Shown: piece by piece, positions 1 through 8,879 of the stretch
Position numbering within the stretch: the first letter of the stretch is position 1
How the letters are laid out: the number at the start of each line of letters is the position of its first letter
Source: an uncultured Kangiella sp.
Lineage (GTDB): Bacteria > Pseudomonadota > Gammaproteobacteria > Enterobacterales > Kangiellaceae
Length of the DNA: 64,000 nt
Direction: 5' to 3'
Assembly (NCBI GenBank): GCA_947503435.1
Contig: CANNDL010000002.1
Coordinates: 124,001 to 188,000, forward strand
Program-made: the position numbers and the translations under genes
The notes under the pieces: generated by a model
Seen by the model: only the letters and a program-made list of their open reading frames with translations
Database searches by the model: none
What the model was told of the DNA's origin: nothing

Positions 1-867
1 GCATTAAGCACTATTAATTTGCGCTTAGAGCGGATCCATAAGATTCAGGAAGTGATGGTCGATCAGATTGATATCTTAGAAACCATGACGCCTTTAGATT
101 TCTTAGACTTCCGAGATTACCTAATTCCTGCTTCAGGTTTTCAGTCCATCCAGTTTAAAGAAATTGAAATTACGCTTGGTTTAAAATCCGAATTTAGAAT
201 TAACTTCGACAAAGAATCTTTTTATAGCCGTCTAAACGAAAAAGATCGTAATCATTTAATGGCACTTGAAGAAGCGCCAAGCTTATACGATGCAGTTGAA
301 GACTGGTTAGCACGCATGCCATTTCTAGAGTTTGGAGAATTTAACTTCTGGGAGCAGTTTAGTAATGCAGTCGACACCATGTTAAAGACTGATGAAAAAA
401 CTTTAAAAGAAGCAAATTATTTAACGGATGGTGAAAAGCAATTCCAGCTTAATGATTTAGCCAACACGCGAAATAACTTTGACGCTCTTTTTGATAAAGA
501 AAAATATAACGAGTTAAAGCAACAAGGCGTGTTCCGCATGAGCCAAGAAGCTACCTTAAGCGCTTTATTTATTAACTTATACCGCGAACAACCCATGCTA
601 AGCGCCCCATTCCGTTTGCTCCAAGCATTAGTCGAATTAGACGTCAACTTTACCCTGTGGCGCTCACGTCATGTGGATATGGTAATGCGTATGATAGGTA
701 ATAAAATTGGTACTGGCGGTTCTTCTGGCCATGACTATTTACGTCAAACTACTAACAATAATAAATTCTTTAAAGACCTAATGAATATTACCACTTTCTT
801 GATTCCAAGATCGGCACTACCAGAATTACCACAAGAAGTGATTGATGCTATGAGTTTTGGAAAGTAG
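1..867 (+). CDS. Tryptophan 2,3-dioxygenase, 5' end outside window
   Basis: Heme enzyme that opens the indole ring of L-tryptophan to N-formylkynurenine, the first step of the kynurenine pathway in the cytosol. The family signatures are visible: TMTPLDFLDFRDYL followed by SGFQSIQFKEIE near the start, and the very conserved block WRSRHVDMVMRMIGNKIGTG followed by GSSG and DYLR near the C terminus; the H in WRSRH is the likely heme ligand region. The reading frame is open back to base 1, and the conserved N-terminal helices expected before LRLERI are partly missing, so the TTG at 19 is not the true start and the gene begins upstream of the window. No other kynurenine gene is seen next to it. The family call is firm; whether the enzyme is specific for tryptophan is assumed. 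Confidence 0.88.
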   Translation, partial: ALSTINLRLERIHKIQEVMVDQIDILETMTPLDFLDFRDYLIPASGFQSIQFKEIEITLGLKSEFRINFDKESFYSRLNEKDRNHLMALEEAPSLYDAVEDWLARMPFLEFGEFNFWEQFSNAVDTMLKTDEKTLKEANYLTDGEKQFQLNDLANTRNNFDALFDKEKYNELKQQGVFRMSQEATLSALFINLYREQPMLSAPFRLLQALVELDVNFTLWRSRHVDMVMRMIGNKIGTGGSSGHDYLRQTTNNNKFFKDLMNITTFLIPRSALPELPQEVIDAMSFGK

Positions 868-869
868 CG

Positions 870-1265
870 ATGAGAATTCTTTTTGCAGCTATTGCATTGC
901 TAATGTTTAATTTACCAGCTAAAGCATCTTGGATTGAGAATTGTCTCTTTCAAGCAGAAAACTTAACAACTGAGAGAATTAAGAAAAGTCAAAATCATCT
1001 TAAAATAAAGATTATTAGTACTCTAGAATTAGAACCAAATTATATTGATTGCAAAAAATTTAATGGTACTGAGCTAAAAATCAAACTAAATAACCATGAA
1101 TTTGAATTGGCAAAAAGCAAAGGGAAAATCTTCGTTGAATATTTAAACGGAGACTGCTTAAACTATTCTAAAGTATGTAAAAGTTATACTTTAAGGGATT
1201 TAATCTTTTGGAAAAAAACTCTAAATAATATTGCTATTTCCCAAACAAACCCCTCAAATCCTTAA
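870..1265 (+). CDS. Small exported protein of unknown function
   Basis: A 131-residue protein that I do not recognise. Residues 1-19 form a typical signal peptide (MRILFAAIALLMFNLPAKA), with likely cleavage after KA/S, so the mature protein should be periplasmic. The mature part is lysine-rich and has four cysteines (around WIENC, YIDC, GDC, SKVC) that could form two disulfides. It starts 2 bases after the dioxygenase stop and could be co-transcribed with it. Its 3' end overlaps the convergent VOC gene by about 32 bases. Low conservation is likely and no function is proposed. Confidence 0.6.
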   Translation: MRILFAAIALLMFNLPAKASWIENCLFQAENLTTERIKKSQNHLKIKIISTLELEPNYIDCKKFNGTELKIKLNNHEFELAKSKGKIFVEYLNGDCLNYSKVCKSYTLRDLIFWKKTLNNIAISQTNPSNP

Positions 1266-1677
1266 ACCCCTTAAATTCTAGCGCATTTCCTGATGGGTCA
1301 TAAAAAAACATGGTGGCTTGTTCGCCAGGTTTTCCTTTAAAGCGAATATAAGGTTCGATAGCAAACGCAACACTCTGCTCCTTTAATTTATCTGCAAGCG
1401 CTTGCCATTCTGACATATCCAAAATCACACCAAAATGTGGTACTGGCACATCATGACCATCAACGACATTTGTCGCCTTGTCTGAATAAACTTGCATAGA
1501 TTCATCTAAATGAATGACTAGCTGATGACCATAGCAATTGTAATCAACCCAATGCTCACTCGAACGCCCTTCTGCAAAACCTAAAACTTCGCCATAAAAT
1601 TTACGTGCATGCTTAAGATCATGGACAGGAATGGCTAAATGGAAAGGGCTTAGCTTTTTATCAGACTTTTGACTCAT
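1234..1677 (-). CDS. VOC (glyoxalase/bleomycin-resistance fold) family protein
   Basis: A 147-residue single-chain VOC superfamily protein with two beta-alpha-beta-beta-beta modules. The first has FHLAIPVHDLKHARKFYGEVLGF, with the typical metal-ligand His near the N terminus. The second ends in ATMFFYDPSGNALEFKGF, with the conserved FxDPxGNxxEFK motif and its acidic metal ligand. Substrate and reaction cannot be told from the sequence; members include dioxygenases, isomerases and binding proteins. The start ATG lies directly against the stop codon of the upstream msrC gene, so the two are probably one transcript. Confidence 0.85.
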   Translation of the reverse strand: MSQKSDKKLSPFHLAIPVHDLKHARKFYGEVLGFAEGRSSEHWVDYNCYGHQLVIHLDESMQVYSDKATNVVDGHDVPVPHFGVILDMSEWQALADKLKEQSVAFAIEPYIRFKGKPGEQATMFFYDPSGNALEFKGFKDLRGLFGK

Positions 1678-2187
1678 TTAAAATTCCGTTTTAGAAATCA
1701 ATATATCCAATAATTCAGATAAACCGTCAGCATCATCTTGATCAAAGCGGTTATTAATTGGACTATCGATATCAAATACGCCTTTTAATTGCTCATCTAC
1801 AACCATCGGCATTACTATTTCGCTGTTAGTATCACCATCACAAGCGATATGACCATCAAAGGCATGCACATCTTCTACCAACTGAGTTTCTTGAGTTGAT
1901 GCAGCCGTTCCACAAACACCACGGCCAAAAGGAATATGCACACAGGCGACTTTACCCTGATAAGGCCCTAATAGAAGCGCTTGCTCGTTTTTGGGATTAA
2001 CTAAATAAAAACCAACCCAATTCAAGTCAGGCAGCATCTGATAAACAAAAGCAGACATTTGCGATAAATTTGTTACCCAATTGGAATCTTCAGCCAATAA
2101 AGCTTCCAACTGCTTCGTTAATTGACGATAGTATTCAGGCTTATCGTTTCGATATTCTTCAATTTGAGATTGGTCTAATACAAACAT
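1678..2187 (-). CDS. msrC: Free methionine-(R)-sulfoxide reductase (GAF domain)
   Basis: A 169-residue GAF-domain enzyme that reduces free methionine-R-sulfoxide in the cytosol, an antioxidant repair function. The family pattern is clear: LNWVGFYLV, then the cysteine-bearing segments KVACVHIPFGRGVCGTAA and HIACDGDTNSEIVMPM, and VFDIDSP. The three conserved cysteines (in VAC, GVCG and IACD) match the catalytic and resolving set of the YebR/fRMsr family. It is followed without a gap by the VOC gene. The length is normal for the family. Confidence 0.88.
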   Translation of the reverse strand: MFVLDQSQIEEYRNDKPEYYRQLTKQLEALLAEDSNWVTNLSQMSAFVYQMLPDLNWVGFYLVNPKNEQALLLGPYQGKVACVHIPFGRGVCGTAASTQETQLVEDVHAFDGHIACDGDTNSEIVMPMVVDEQLKGVFDIDSPINNRFDQDDADGLSELLDILISKTEF

Positions 2188-2381
2188 GTTTTTCTGCTAC
2201 TGAGACTATTTGGCTAATGTATCCAAGCAAGACACTAAAAACAATGATTTATTACGCCTTTATTGGATTATTTTCCCACTAGATATTGTGGAGAATTATT
2301 AGCAATAGCACTAGCCAAGTCTAGCCTCTCAAGGTAACATACGGCGTTGTTTTGCTTGAATGAATAGCCTGAGGTTTTGGC

Positions 2382-2606
2382 TTGTCCAATAAAATTAAAA
2401 TCACTCCTAAAACGCGCGAGCGTAAACCTACCGACTCACCGTGTGTGGGCGTTTGTAGCACCGTTTTAGGCGATGAAATTTGTCGAGGTTGTGGCCGGTC
2501 TTTTGATGAAGTGCTGAATTGGCATACCTATGATGATAACAAGAAAAAAGAAATCAACTTCAGATTAAAATTCAAGCAAAATCATAAGCTTAACAAAGAT
2601 AGCTAA
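2382..2606 (+). CDS. DUF1289 family small zinc-ribbon-like protein
   Basis: A 74-residue protein with the DUF1289 signature SPCVGVCSTVLGDEICRGCGR followed by a W (VLNWHTY). Four cysteines (CVGVC, CRGC) probably bind a metal. The start used is TTG; GAGG at 2371-2374 lies 7 bases before it, which supports this start since no ATG is available in frame nearby. The function of the family is unknown. It sits upstream of asnS with a 65-base gap. Confidence 0.8.
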   Translation: MSNKIKITPKTRERKPTDSPCVGVCSTVLGDEICRGCGRSFDEVLNWHTYDDNKKKEINFRLKFKQNHKLNKDS

Positions 2607-2671
2607 GAATCTAGTTAAAACTTTATATATATTTAAAATTCACTCACTAAGACTTAAATTAAGGTAAAACA

Positions 2672-4072
2672 ATGTCATTAGTCTCAATTGTCGACGCCCT
2701 AGCGGGCAAACCTGGCGAAGGTGAAAAAGTCACCGTCCAAGGCTGGGTACGTACTCGTCGTGATTCGAAAGCTGGTCTTTCATTCGTCAACATCCACGAT
2801 GGTAGCTGCTTTAATCCAATCCAAGCAGTGGTCGATAATAATGTGAATAATTACGAATCTGAAGTTATTAAGTTAACGACAGGCTGCTCTGTTCGCGTAA
2901 CAGGCACGTTAGTTCCTTCACAAGGTAAAGGTCAAACCTTTGAAATTCAGGCGACTGAAGTTGAAGTTTTAGGCTGGGTTGATGATCCAGATACTTACCC
3001 AATGCCAATGAAACCGCACACCGTTGAGCATTTACGCAAACACGCTCATTTACGCCCTCGCACCAACTTAATCGGCGCTGTTACTCGTGTTCGTAACTGT
3101 TTGGCACAAGCTGTGCATCGTTTTATGCATGAAAATGGTTATAACTGGATCCACACGCCAATCATCACGGCATCAGACGCCGAAGGTGCTGGTGAGATGT
3201 TCCGTGTGAGCACTTTAGATCAAGCTAATTTGCCGATGACTGACAAGGGTGAGATTGATTACTCTAAAGATTTTTTCGGACAAGAGTCCTTCCTAACGGT
3301 TTCTGGTCAGTTAAACGTAGAAGCTTATTGCTTAGCCATGTCTAAGGTTTACACCTTTGGCCCTACCTTCCGCGCAGAAAACTCCAATACTAGCCGACAC
3401 TTGGCTGAATTCTGGATGGTTGAACCTGAAATTGCTTTCGCTGACTTGTCACAAAACGCTGACTTAGCAGAAGCAATGATGCGATACATCTTTAAAGCCG
3501 TTTTAGACGAATGTGGCGATGACATGGCTTTCTTCCAGCAACGTGTAGACAAAGATTGTATTAATCGTTTAGAAAACGTTATTGATAATAACTTCGAACG
3601 AATGAGTTACACCGATGTTATCAGTGTTCTAGAAAAGTCTAACAAGAAATTTGAATACGATGTTAAATGGGGAATCGACCTACAATCTGAGCATGAACGT
3701 TATATCGCCGAAGAATATGTTGGCCGCCCCACTGTTGTAACTGACTATCCGAAAGACATTAAAGCTTTCTATATGCGCATGAATGACGATGGCAAAACTG
3801 TTGCAGCAATGGACGTTTTAGCGCCTGGTATTGGCGAAATTATCGGTGGCGCGCAACGTGAAGAGCGCTTAGATGTACTGGATGCACGAATTGAAGAAAT
3901 GGGCTTACCAGCTGAGCATTACTGGTGGTATCGTGATTTACGCCGCTACGGCACAGTTCCTCATGCAGGATTTGGCTTAGGCTTTGATCGCTGCGTATCA
4001 TACGTCACAGGCGTACAGAATATTCGCGACGTGATTCCATTCCCACGCGTACCGAATAACGTTAAGTTCTAA
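2672..4072 (+). CDS. asnS: Asparaginyl-tRNA synthetase
   Basis: A class IIb aminoacyl-tRNA synthetase that charges tRNA-Asn. The 466 residues match the usual bacterial length. An N-terminal OB-fold anticodon-binding domain (about residues 15-100, with [14 protein letters not shown]) is followed by the class II catalytic core. Motif 2 is seen as [20 protein letters not shown] and motif 3 as [15 protein letters not shown]. The segment [20 protein letters not shown] is typical of AsnRS rather than AspRS. An intrinsic terminator follows within 25 bases. Confidence 0.97.
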   Translation: MSLVSIVDALAGKPGEGEKVTVQGWVRTRRDSKAGLSFVNIHDGSCFNPIQAVVDNNVNNYESEVIKLTTGCSVRVTGTLVPSQGKGQTFEIQATEVEVLGWVDDPDTYPMPMKPHTVEHLRKHAHLRPRTNLIGAVTRVRNCLAQAVHRFMHENGYNWIHTPIITASDAEGAGEMFRVSTLDQANLPMTDKGEIDYSKDFFGQESFLTVSGQLNVEAYCLAMSKVYTFGPTFRAENSNTSRHLAEFWMVEPEIAFADLSQNADLAEAMMRYIFKAVLDECGDDMAFFQQRVDKDCINRLENVIDNNFERMSYTDVISVLEKSNKKFEYDVKWGIDLQSEHERYIAEEYVGRPTVVTDYPKDIKAFYMRMNDDGKTVAAMDVLAPGIGEIIGGAQREERLDVLDARIEEMGLPAEHYWWYRDLRRYGTVPHAGFGLGFDRCVSYVTGVQNIRDVIPFPRVPNNVKF

Positions 4073-4093
4073 GCTTTTCATTTATACATTAGG

Positions 4094-4121
4094 AAAGAGT
4101 CGCATTAGCGGCTCTTTTTTT
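4094..4121 (+). terminator. Intrinsic terminator after asnS
   Basis: Stem AGAGTCGC / GCGGCTCT (one G-T pair) around the loop ATTA, followed by a run of seven T. It lies 22 bases after the asnS stop codon. Confidence 0.85.
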
Positions 4122-4153
4122 ATATGCTTAAAAAAAAACAAAGATAAATATTT

Positions 4154-4330
4154 ATGAGCAAAAGCAATCACACCAGCGAAATCACAGATTTCTTCAAAGA
4201 ACTAGATGAGAAGATTAAGCCAGACTCAAAATCACGCCAGGCAGAAAAAAAGAAATACGCTGAGATTAATGAAAAGCGTGATAACCCTGATTACGAGCAA
4301 AAGAAATCTAAACTTTGGGAAGAGTTTTAG
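4154..4330 (+). CDS. Small highly charged protein, 58 aa
   Basis: An ATG-initiated frame of 58 codons plus TAG, beginning MSKSNHTSEITDFFKELDE and ending KLWEEF. It is almost entirely Lys/Glu/Asp/Asn, probably helical and soluble, with no membrane segment or cysteine. The compact codon structure and its position between a terminator and a membrane protein gene suggest a real small gene. The Shine-Dalgarno is weak (AAGATAAAT). The function is unknown and I do not recognise a family. Confidence 0.5.
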   Translation: MSKSNHTSEITDFFKELDEKIKPDSKSRQAEKKKYAEINEKRDNPDYEQKKSKLWEEF

Positions 4331-4338
4331 ATCTTAAA

Positions 4339-4776
4339 ATGATTAATTGGCTTAGAAAAATTTATTTTGTAGCTTTTATCATGATTTTTCCGGCCTTGGT
4401 ATTTTTTTGGAGCAATCAATTTGTAGTTTGGGTTGCTTTGCTGCTTGAGTTGATTCTAGATTTAACCCCTCGTTATAGTTGGACACTACAAATAATTTAT
4501 ACTGTTTTTGGAGCTTTAGCGCTTTACAGCTTATTAACTCTAACGTTAAAGCTATATCTAAAAAAAACAAATTTAAAAAGTGTCCATTGGGGTCATCATG
4601 TAAATATCCTGCTTGGTTTATTGGTATTAATAATACTTTTCATAATTAGCATTAACAGAAATCCAAATAATATTGATTACATTGAATTGTCGATTCTCAG
4701 TATTCCTTTTTTATTATGCGCATTACTGTATTACCTAATTTATAAAGATCAATTTACTGCTCCAAAAACTCCTTAG
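4339..4776 (+). CDS. Small integral membrane protein of unknown function
   Basis: A protein of about 145 residues with four predicted membrane segments (IYFVAFIMIFPALVFF; IIYTVFGALALYSLLTL; ILLGLLVLIILFII; LSILSIPFLLCALLYYLIY). I prefer the ATG at 4339; an upstream TTG at 4315 would overlap the preceding small gene. The 3' end overlaps the convergent thioesterase gene by 23 bases. No family is recognised. Confidence 0.55.
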   Translation: MINWLRKIYFVAFIMIFPALVFFWSNQFVVWVALLLELILDLTPRYSWTLQIIYTVFGALALYSLLTLTLKLYLKKTNLKSVHWGHHVNILLGLLVLIILFIISINRNPNNIDYIELSILSIPFLLCALLYYLIYKDQFTAPKTP

Positions 4777-5257
4777 GCACTTTTACCGCAATAAGTTTTG
4801 CTTCATTACAAATCTCGCCATTTGATTCTAATGTACATTCCAGCGTGACTTTACTCGGTTTTGCCGCGACCACTTTAGCCCGCAGTGTCACTGGCGAATC
4901 AATCGGCACTGGTCGATTAAATCTAACTTCCAAAGTGCCTGTGGCAAACCATAAGAAATCACCATTTTCAGTATCGCCGATTGGGCGACCATCCATTTCA
5001 TAAGCTTTTGCAAAAGCAGTACAAACACAATGGCAATCAATGATAGTAGAGATGATTCCGCCGTTTAACACATGCTGCGGACCAGCATTGTGATGCGCTT
5101 GTGGCATAAACTCACAAACCGACTCTTCGCCTTCTTTATCATTTACCCAATAACTTTTAATACCCAAGCCGTTGTCATTTAATGTGCCGCAGCCAAAACA
5201 GTGGTTATTAGGCATTTGGTCTTGAAAGGATTGATGAGCATTATTTTTTATATTCAT
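4754..5257 (-). CDS. PaaI-like hotdog-fold thioesterase
   Basis: A 167-residue hotdog-fold protein of the PaaI/4HBT type, expected to hydrolyse acyl-CoA thioesters. Seen: NHCFGCGTLNDNGLGIK near the N terminus (the FGCG-NPxGL segment common to this group), then the hotdog helix HVLNGGIISTIIDCHCVCTA with the usual HGG-like entry, and the strands LEVRFNRPVPIDSPVTLRAKV. The substrate is unknown. It is monocistronic, with convergent overlap with the membrane protein gene. Confidence 0.8.
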   Translation of the reverse strand: MNIKNNAHQSFQDQMPNNHCFGCGTLNDNGLGIKSYWVNDKEGEESVCEFMPQAHHNAGPQHVLNGGIISTIIDCHCVCTAFAKAYEMDGRPIGDTENGDFLWFATGTLEVRFNRPVPIDSPVTLRAKVVAAKPSKVTLECTLESNGEICNEAKLIAVKVPKEFLEQ

Positions 5258-5323
5258 ATGGGTAATTCCATTTCATTTAATGGCATAATATTACTTTAAC
5301 AAACACCTTTTATAAAGTTTTGA

Positions 5324-5677
5324 ATGAAGCTGGTTAGAGACTATAACGAACGAGCCGACGCCACTAATTTTTCTGAAAAATTGAAAAGCCATGGTATTGC
5401 GGCGAAAGTCGCCATGAACAAAGGTAATAATAGCCATATTTTTGGTGGTGGGCCTAAATCATGGGGCGTTTGGGTTCTATTGGATGAACAATATCCTGAT
5501 GCCTACCAGCTTCGAAAAGGAAATCGACACAAAGTAAAAAGGCCTCTTTCTCCTGAAGAGATTGAAGCAATAGAAGCCTATAGAATAAATACAGAAATAC
5601 CTAAATTCAAAAGAGACTTATACTTTGCATTATTTTTTCTGGCAATCTTATCGATTGCGCTTATATATTTCTTTTAA
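5324..5677 (+). CDS. DUF2007-like protein with C-terminal membrane anchor
   Basis: 117 residues. The N-terminal part (MKLVRDYNERADATNFSEKL, then GVWVLLDEQYPDAYQLRKG) resembles the DUF2007/'putative signal transducing protein' fold, a small ferredoxin-like domain. The C terminus has one hydrophobic segment (FALFFLAILSIALIYFF) that should anchor it in the inner membrane with the domain in the cytoplasm. The function is unknown. Confidence 0.6.
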   Translation: MKLVRDYNERADATNFSEKLKSHGIAAKVAMNKGNNSHIFGGGPKSWGVWVLLDEQYPDAYQLRKGNRHKVKRPLSPEEIEAIEAYRINTEIPKFKRDLYFALFFLAILSIALIYFF

Positions 5678-5778
5678 AAACACTTATATTAATGTTGTTG
5701 GATTGAGAATTAGTAAATAGCAAAATTTTTGAATTTTGTTTAGTCTTGCAAGCTCTTATATGGAATTAGGAGTTATCT

Positions 5779-6843
5779 ATGGAATCCCCCGCTTTTAACG
5801 AAGACAAATTCAATGAACTTTTTGGCAAGGTCTTAGGTGATGTTGCTGGCGCCATGGGCTTGTTGATGGCCTATATCGGCGATCAATCTGGTGTTTATCA
5901 AGCATTAGAAAAAAACGGGCCTTGTAATGCTGATGATTTAGCTAAAGAAACAGGCTTGAACGAGCGTTACTTATTAGAATGGCTCTCTTCGAATACTGCA
6001 TTGGGCTATGTTAGTTATGACGCAGCGAATCAATCATTCAGTCTAACTCCTGAACAAGCTGCGATATTTGCTCACGAAGGCGCTCCTACTTGTATGCAAG
6101 GCTTTTTCCAAGCCATTGTTGGACAATACGAAACCAATGAAACGGCGGTAGAGGTTTTTAAAACAGGCCGTGGTCGTGCTTGGGGAGAACACAGTAACTG
6201 TTGTTTCTGTGGTACCGACAGATTCTTCCGTCCCGGTTATGTTATGAATTTAGTAGAGAACTGGATTCCTACACTGAGTGGCGTAGAAGACAAACTCAAA
6301 GCTGGCGCTACTGTCGCGGATATTGGTTGTGGCTATGGATCTTCTACTATTCTGATGGCAGAAACTTATCCTAATTCGCAATTTGTTGGCTATGACTTCC
6401 ATGAGCCATCCATTCAAGCAGCGCAGGCTAAAGCCGATACAGCAGGTTTAAAAAATATCAGTTTTCAAGTTAGCGCTGCAAAAGATATCCCGGCCGATAG
6501 CTATGATTTGGCTTGTATATTTGATGCCTTACACGATATGGGCGATCCAATTGGTGCTGCAGCGCGAATCAAAGAATCTCTAAAACCTGGAGGCACTTTT
6601 ATGTTAGTAGAACCCATGGCTCAAGATAAACTAGAAGATAACTTGAATCCCTTGTCTGGGATCTTTTACGGCTTTTCGACCGTAGTTTGCGTACCAACCT
6701 CAAGAGCACAAGAAGTTGGCTTAGGTTTAGGCGCGCAAGCCGGCGAAAAACGCTTAACCCATGTATTAAATCAAGCAGGTTTTGGTCAAGTTAGAAGGGC
6801 CACTGAAACGCCTACTAATATGGTGTTAGAAGCCATGGTATAG
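5779..6843 (+). CDS. SAM-dependent methyltransferase with N-terminal winged helix
   Basis: 354 residues. Residues about 30-90 (VYQALEKNGPCNADDLAKET, LLEWLSS) look like the winged-helix dimerisation domain found in O-methyltransferases. Residues about 165-300 form a class I Rossmann methyltransferase with SAM motif I ATVADIGCGYGSSTI, the acidic residue in QFVGYDFHEPS, and LKPGGTFMLVEPM. A cysteine-containing insert (NCCFCGTDRFF) precedes the core. The substrate is unknown. The SD AGGAG is in place before the ATG. Confidence 0.85.
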   Translation: MESPAFNEDKFNELFGKVLGDVAGAMGLLMAYIGDQSGVYQALEKNGPCNADDLAKETGLNERYLLEWLSSNTALGYVSYDAANQSFSLTPEQAAIFAHEGAPTCMQGFFQAIVGQYETNETAVEVFKTGRGRAWGEHSNCCFCGTDRFFRPGYVMNLVENWIPTLSGVEDKLKAGATVADIGCGYGSSTILMAETYPNSQFVGYDFHEPSIQAAQAKADTAGLKNISFQVSAAKDIPADSYDLACIFDALHDMGDPIGAAARIKESLKPGGTFMLVEPMAQDKLEDNLNPLSGIFYGFSTVVCVPTSRAQEVGLGLGAQAGEKRLTHVLNQAGFGQVRRATETPTNMVLEAMV

Positions 6844-6883
6844 TGATGAGGTCGCAGTCAAAGCCACCATCGGAGCTAGCTAT

Positions 6884-8050
6884 ATGAAACACCAAAAGCG
6901 TTACTCCAGACTCTTTTGCATTAGTATTGCATTGAGCACATTTCTTGTTGCGTGTGGCGGCGGTGGTAGTAGCACTCCTCCTCCGCCACAACCAAGCGGC
7001 AAATTAACTTTTACAGGTTGTGCTATTCAAAATGATGCCTCTAACTGCGAAGCCTCCGTTAATTGGACAGCCCTGAATTCAAATACAGTTTCTTTGAGCA
7101 TTAGTGGTGTAGTTGAGTCAAATCAGGCGCAAGGCACCCTAACGTTTGATCTTTCAATTGATTCTGTTGAGATTCAATTAATCAATAACGGAGTCATTTT
7201 AGACGAAATTACTGTGCGCGGATTATGCCAATCGGCTACAGCTTGGGATGGCGCCTTATGTAAACAATTTGCAACACGAGAAGATCTCAAGGCGGCAACA
7301 CCATTTACTGAAAATGGACAGCCGGTTGAGCTCGAAGTGGTGGCATTTAAGCCATTAGGAACTGGGCCATTCCCAAGTGTCATGCTTAATCATGGTTCCA
7401 CAGGCGATGGCTCTGATCCTAATCTTTTCGATCGAACCTTTATCATAGAGTCAGCAGCCAAGGTGTTTACTGATCGTGGATGGATGGTGCTTTTCCCTCA
7501 ACGCAGAGGCCGAGGAATGTCAGACGGTTTATATGACGAAGGATTTAATGACGGTCGAACCGCTTATTCATGCGAAAGAGATAGAACTCTTGCAGGATTT
7601 GAGCGTGCCAATGACGATATAGATGCCATACTAGCTTGGATGTTTACCCAAAGTGACATTGATACTTCGCAACTAATTATTGCCGGCGTGTCGCGCGGCG
7701 GCATTTTATCTATGGTTCATGCCGCTAGAAATCCAAATGCTTATGTCGGAGCAATTAATTTTGTCGGAGGATGGTTAGGCGAAGGCTGTGGTGACTATCT
7801 TGATGTAAATCGTAATTTATTTATTGAGTCAGCATCTTTCCCTACTGACTCAATTTGGCTTTATGGTAATAATGATTCTTTTTACAGTATTGCTCACAGC
7901 CAAGGCAACTTCGACGCTTATATTAATGCAGGTGGCCAAGGCTCTTTTAATGTTTACACTAGAGCTACCGGACTCAATGGACATTTTATTACAGGCGATA
8001 TTACCTTATGGCAGCAAGATGTAGATCACTATTTAAATCAACTACCTTAA
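6884..8050 (+). CDS. Lipoprotein alpha/beta hydrolase (dienelactone-hydrolase type)
   Basis: 388 residues. A lipoprotein signal ends in the lipobox FLVACG followed by a Gly/Ser/Pro-rich linker, so the protein is lipid-anchored in the envelope. Residues about 70-110 are a beta-rich N-terminal region, and from about 150 onward there is an alpha/beta hydrolase: oxyanion region LNHGSTGDGSD, nucleophile elbow IIAGVSRGGILSM (GxSxG), and late His in GLNGHFITGD. Six cysteines in the mature part fit an exported enzyme. The likely role is an esterase or peptidase with unknown substrate. It follows the methyltransferase by 40 bases. Confidence 0.75.
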   Translation: MKHQKRYSRLFCISIALSTFLVACGGGGSSTPPPPQPSGKLTFTGCAIQNDASNCEASVNWTALNSNTVSLSISGVVESNQAQGTLTFDLSIDSVEIQLINNGVILDEITVRGLCQSATAWDGALCKQFATREDLKAATPFTENGQPVELEVVAFKPLGTGPFPSVMLNHGSTGDGSDPNLFDRTFIIESAAKVFTDRGWMVLFPQRRGRGMSDGLYDEGFNDGRTAYSCERDRTLAGFERANDDIDAILAWMFTQSDIDTSQLIIAGVSRGGILSMVHAARNPNAYVGAINFVGGWLGEGCGDYLDVNRNLFIESASFPTDSIWLYGNNDSFYSIAHSQGNFDAYINAGGQGSFNVYTRATGLNGHFITGDITLWQQDVDHYLNQLP

Positions 8051-8156
8051 TTAAGTTGCTTTGCGACTTTCGCTACAATATCCTTGGTAATAAAACTTGT
8101 AGATTTAACACAATCTAATTTGTCTTTGCTCTCAACATAGTGGCTACTAAAACAAA

Positions 8157-8480
8157 ATGAATACACTAAAAATATCATTAGTCTTTGCTCTCTCATTATT
8201 CATAATTAATTGCTCTTCAGTAGAAGTTAAACAAAAAGATGAAAATTTATTTGTCTTAAAGTCTTGGGGAGGAAAGAATAAAACCAATGAACAGCTTAAA
8301 ACACTCCTTGCAGACAAAGCTAAAGAATTATGTTCACCAGGTACTTTTAAATATGAAGGAAGTGGTGTGTTCGATACAAAAATACCCGGGCTTTCTCAAG
8401 CCATTGGTGGTTTCGCGACTTATGATCCCGACAATATAACCAAAACCTACTCACGGCACGTCAGATGCACTCAAAAGTAA
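8157..8480 (+). CDS. Small lipoprotein of unknown function
   Basis: 107 residues with a lipoprotein signal peptide (LSLFIINCSS, cleavage before Cys19). The mature domain contains two more cysteines (LCSPG, VRCTQK) and a glycine-rich middle. No family is recognised. Its 3' end overlaps the next gene by 16 bases, which suggests co-transcription and coupled translation. Confidence 0.6.
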   Translation: MNTLKISLVFALSLFIINCSSVEVKQKDENLFVLKSWGGKNKTNEQLKTLLADKAKELCSPGTFKYEGSGVFDTKIPGLSQAIGGFATYDPDNITKTYSRHVRCTQK

Positions 8481-8857
8481 CAAGTACAGGAATTAGTATT
8501 GCACTTATTATCGTAGGGCTAATTCATATCATGCCTGCTATAGGAGTAATTGGCCCCGCCAAATTAACTTCGTTGTATGGGCTTGACTTTAATGAACCTA
8601 ATTTAGCGATTCTTATGCGCCATCGCGCTGTATTGTTTGGTTTATTAGGAAGCTTTATTCTGATAGCAGCTTTTAAACCTAAGTTTCAATTGATAGCTAT
8701 TATTGGTGCCTATATCAGTGTTTTTAGTTTTTTAGTACTAGCTTGGACTAGCCCTTTTTATAATTTAGCCATCAACAAGATAGTTATCGCAGATATCGTA
8801 GCTTTAATTTGCTTAGTGATAGCCACAGTCTTATTTTTAATACAGAATAATAAATAA
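8465..8857 (+). CDS. Four-helix inner-membrane protein, unknown function
   Basis: 130 residues with four hydrophobic segments (ISIALIIVGLIHIMPAIG; AVLFGLLGSFILIAAF; LIAIIGAYISVFSFLVLAW; VIADIVALICLVIATVLFLI). The segment LYGLDFNEPNLAILMRHRAVLFGLLG is the recognisable conserved stretch of a small membrane family that is sometimes mislabelled phosphopantetheine adenylyltransferase; no nucleotidyltransferase motif is present. The function is unknown. Confidence 0.65.
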   Translation: MHSKVTSTGISIALIIVGLIHIMPAIGVIGPAKLTSLYGLDFNEPNLAILMRHRAVLFGLLGSFILIAAFKPKFQLIAIIGAYISVFSFLVLAWTSPFYNLAINKIVIADIVALICLVIATVLFLIQNNK

Positions 8858-8879
8858 CTTCTTCCAGCTATAACAAAGC

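Noticed and set aside
417-647. Open frame of 76 codons on minus inside the tryptophan dioxygenase gene
   Set aside because: Fully inside a well-conserved gene, no ribosome site, no family resemblance.
4315-4338. TTG start at 4315 for the membrane protein
   Set aside because: It would overlap the 58-aa gene and add eight polar residues; ATG 4339 is the simpler start.
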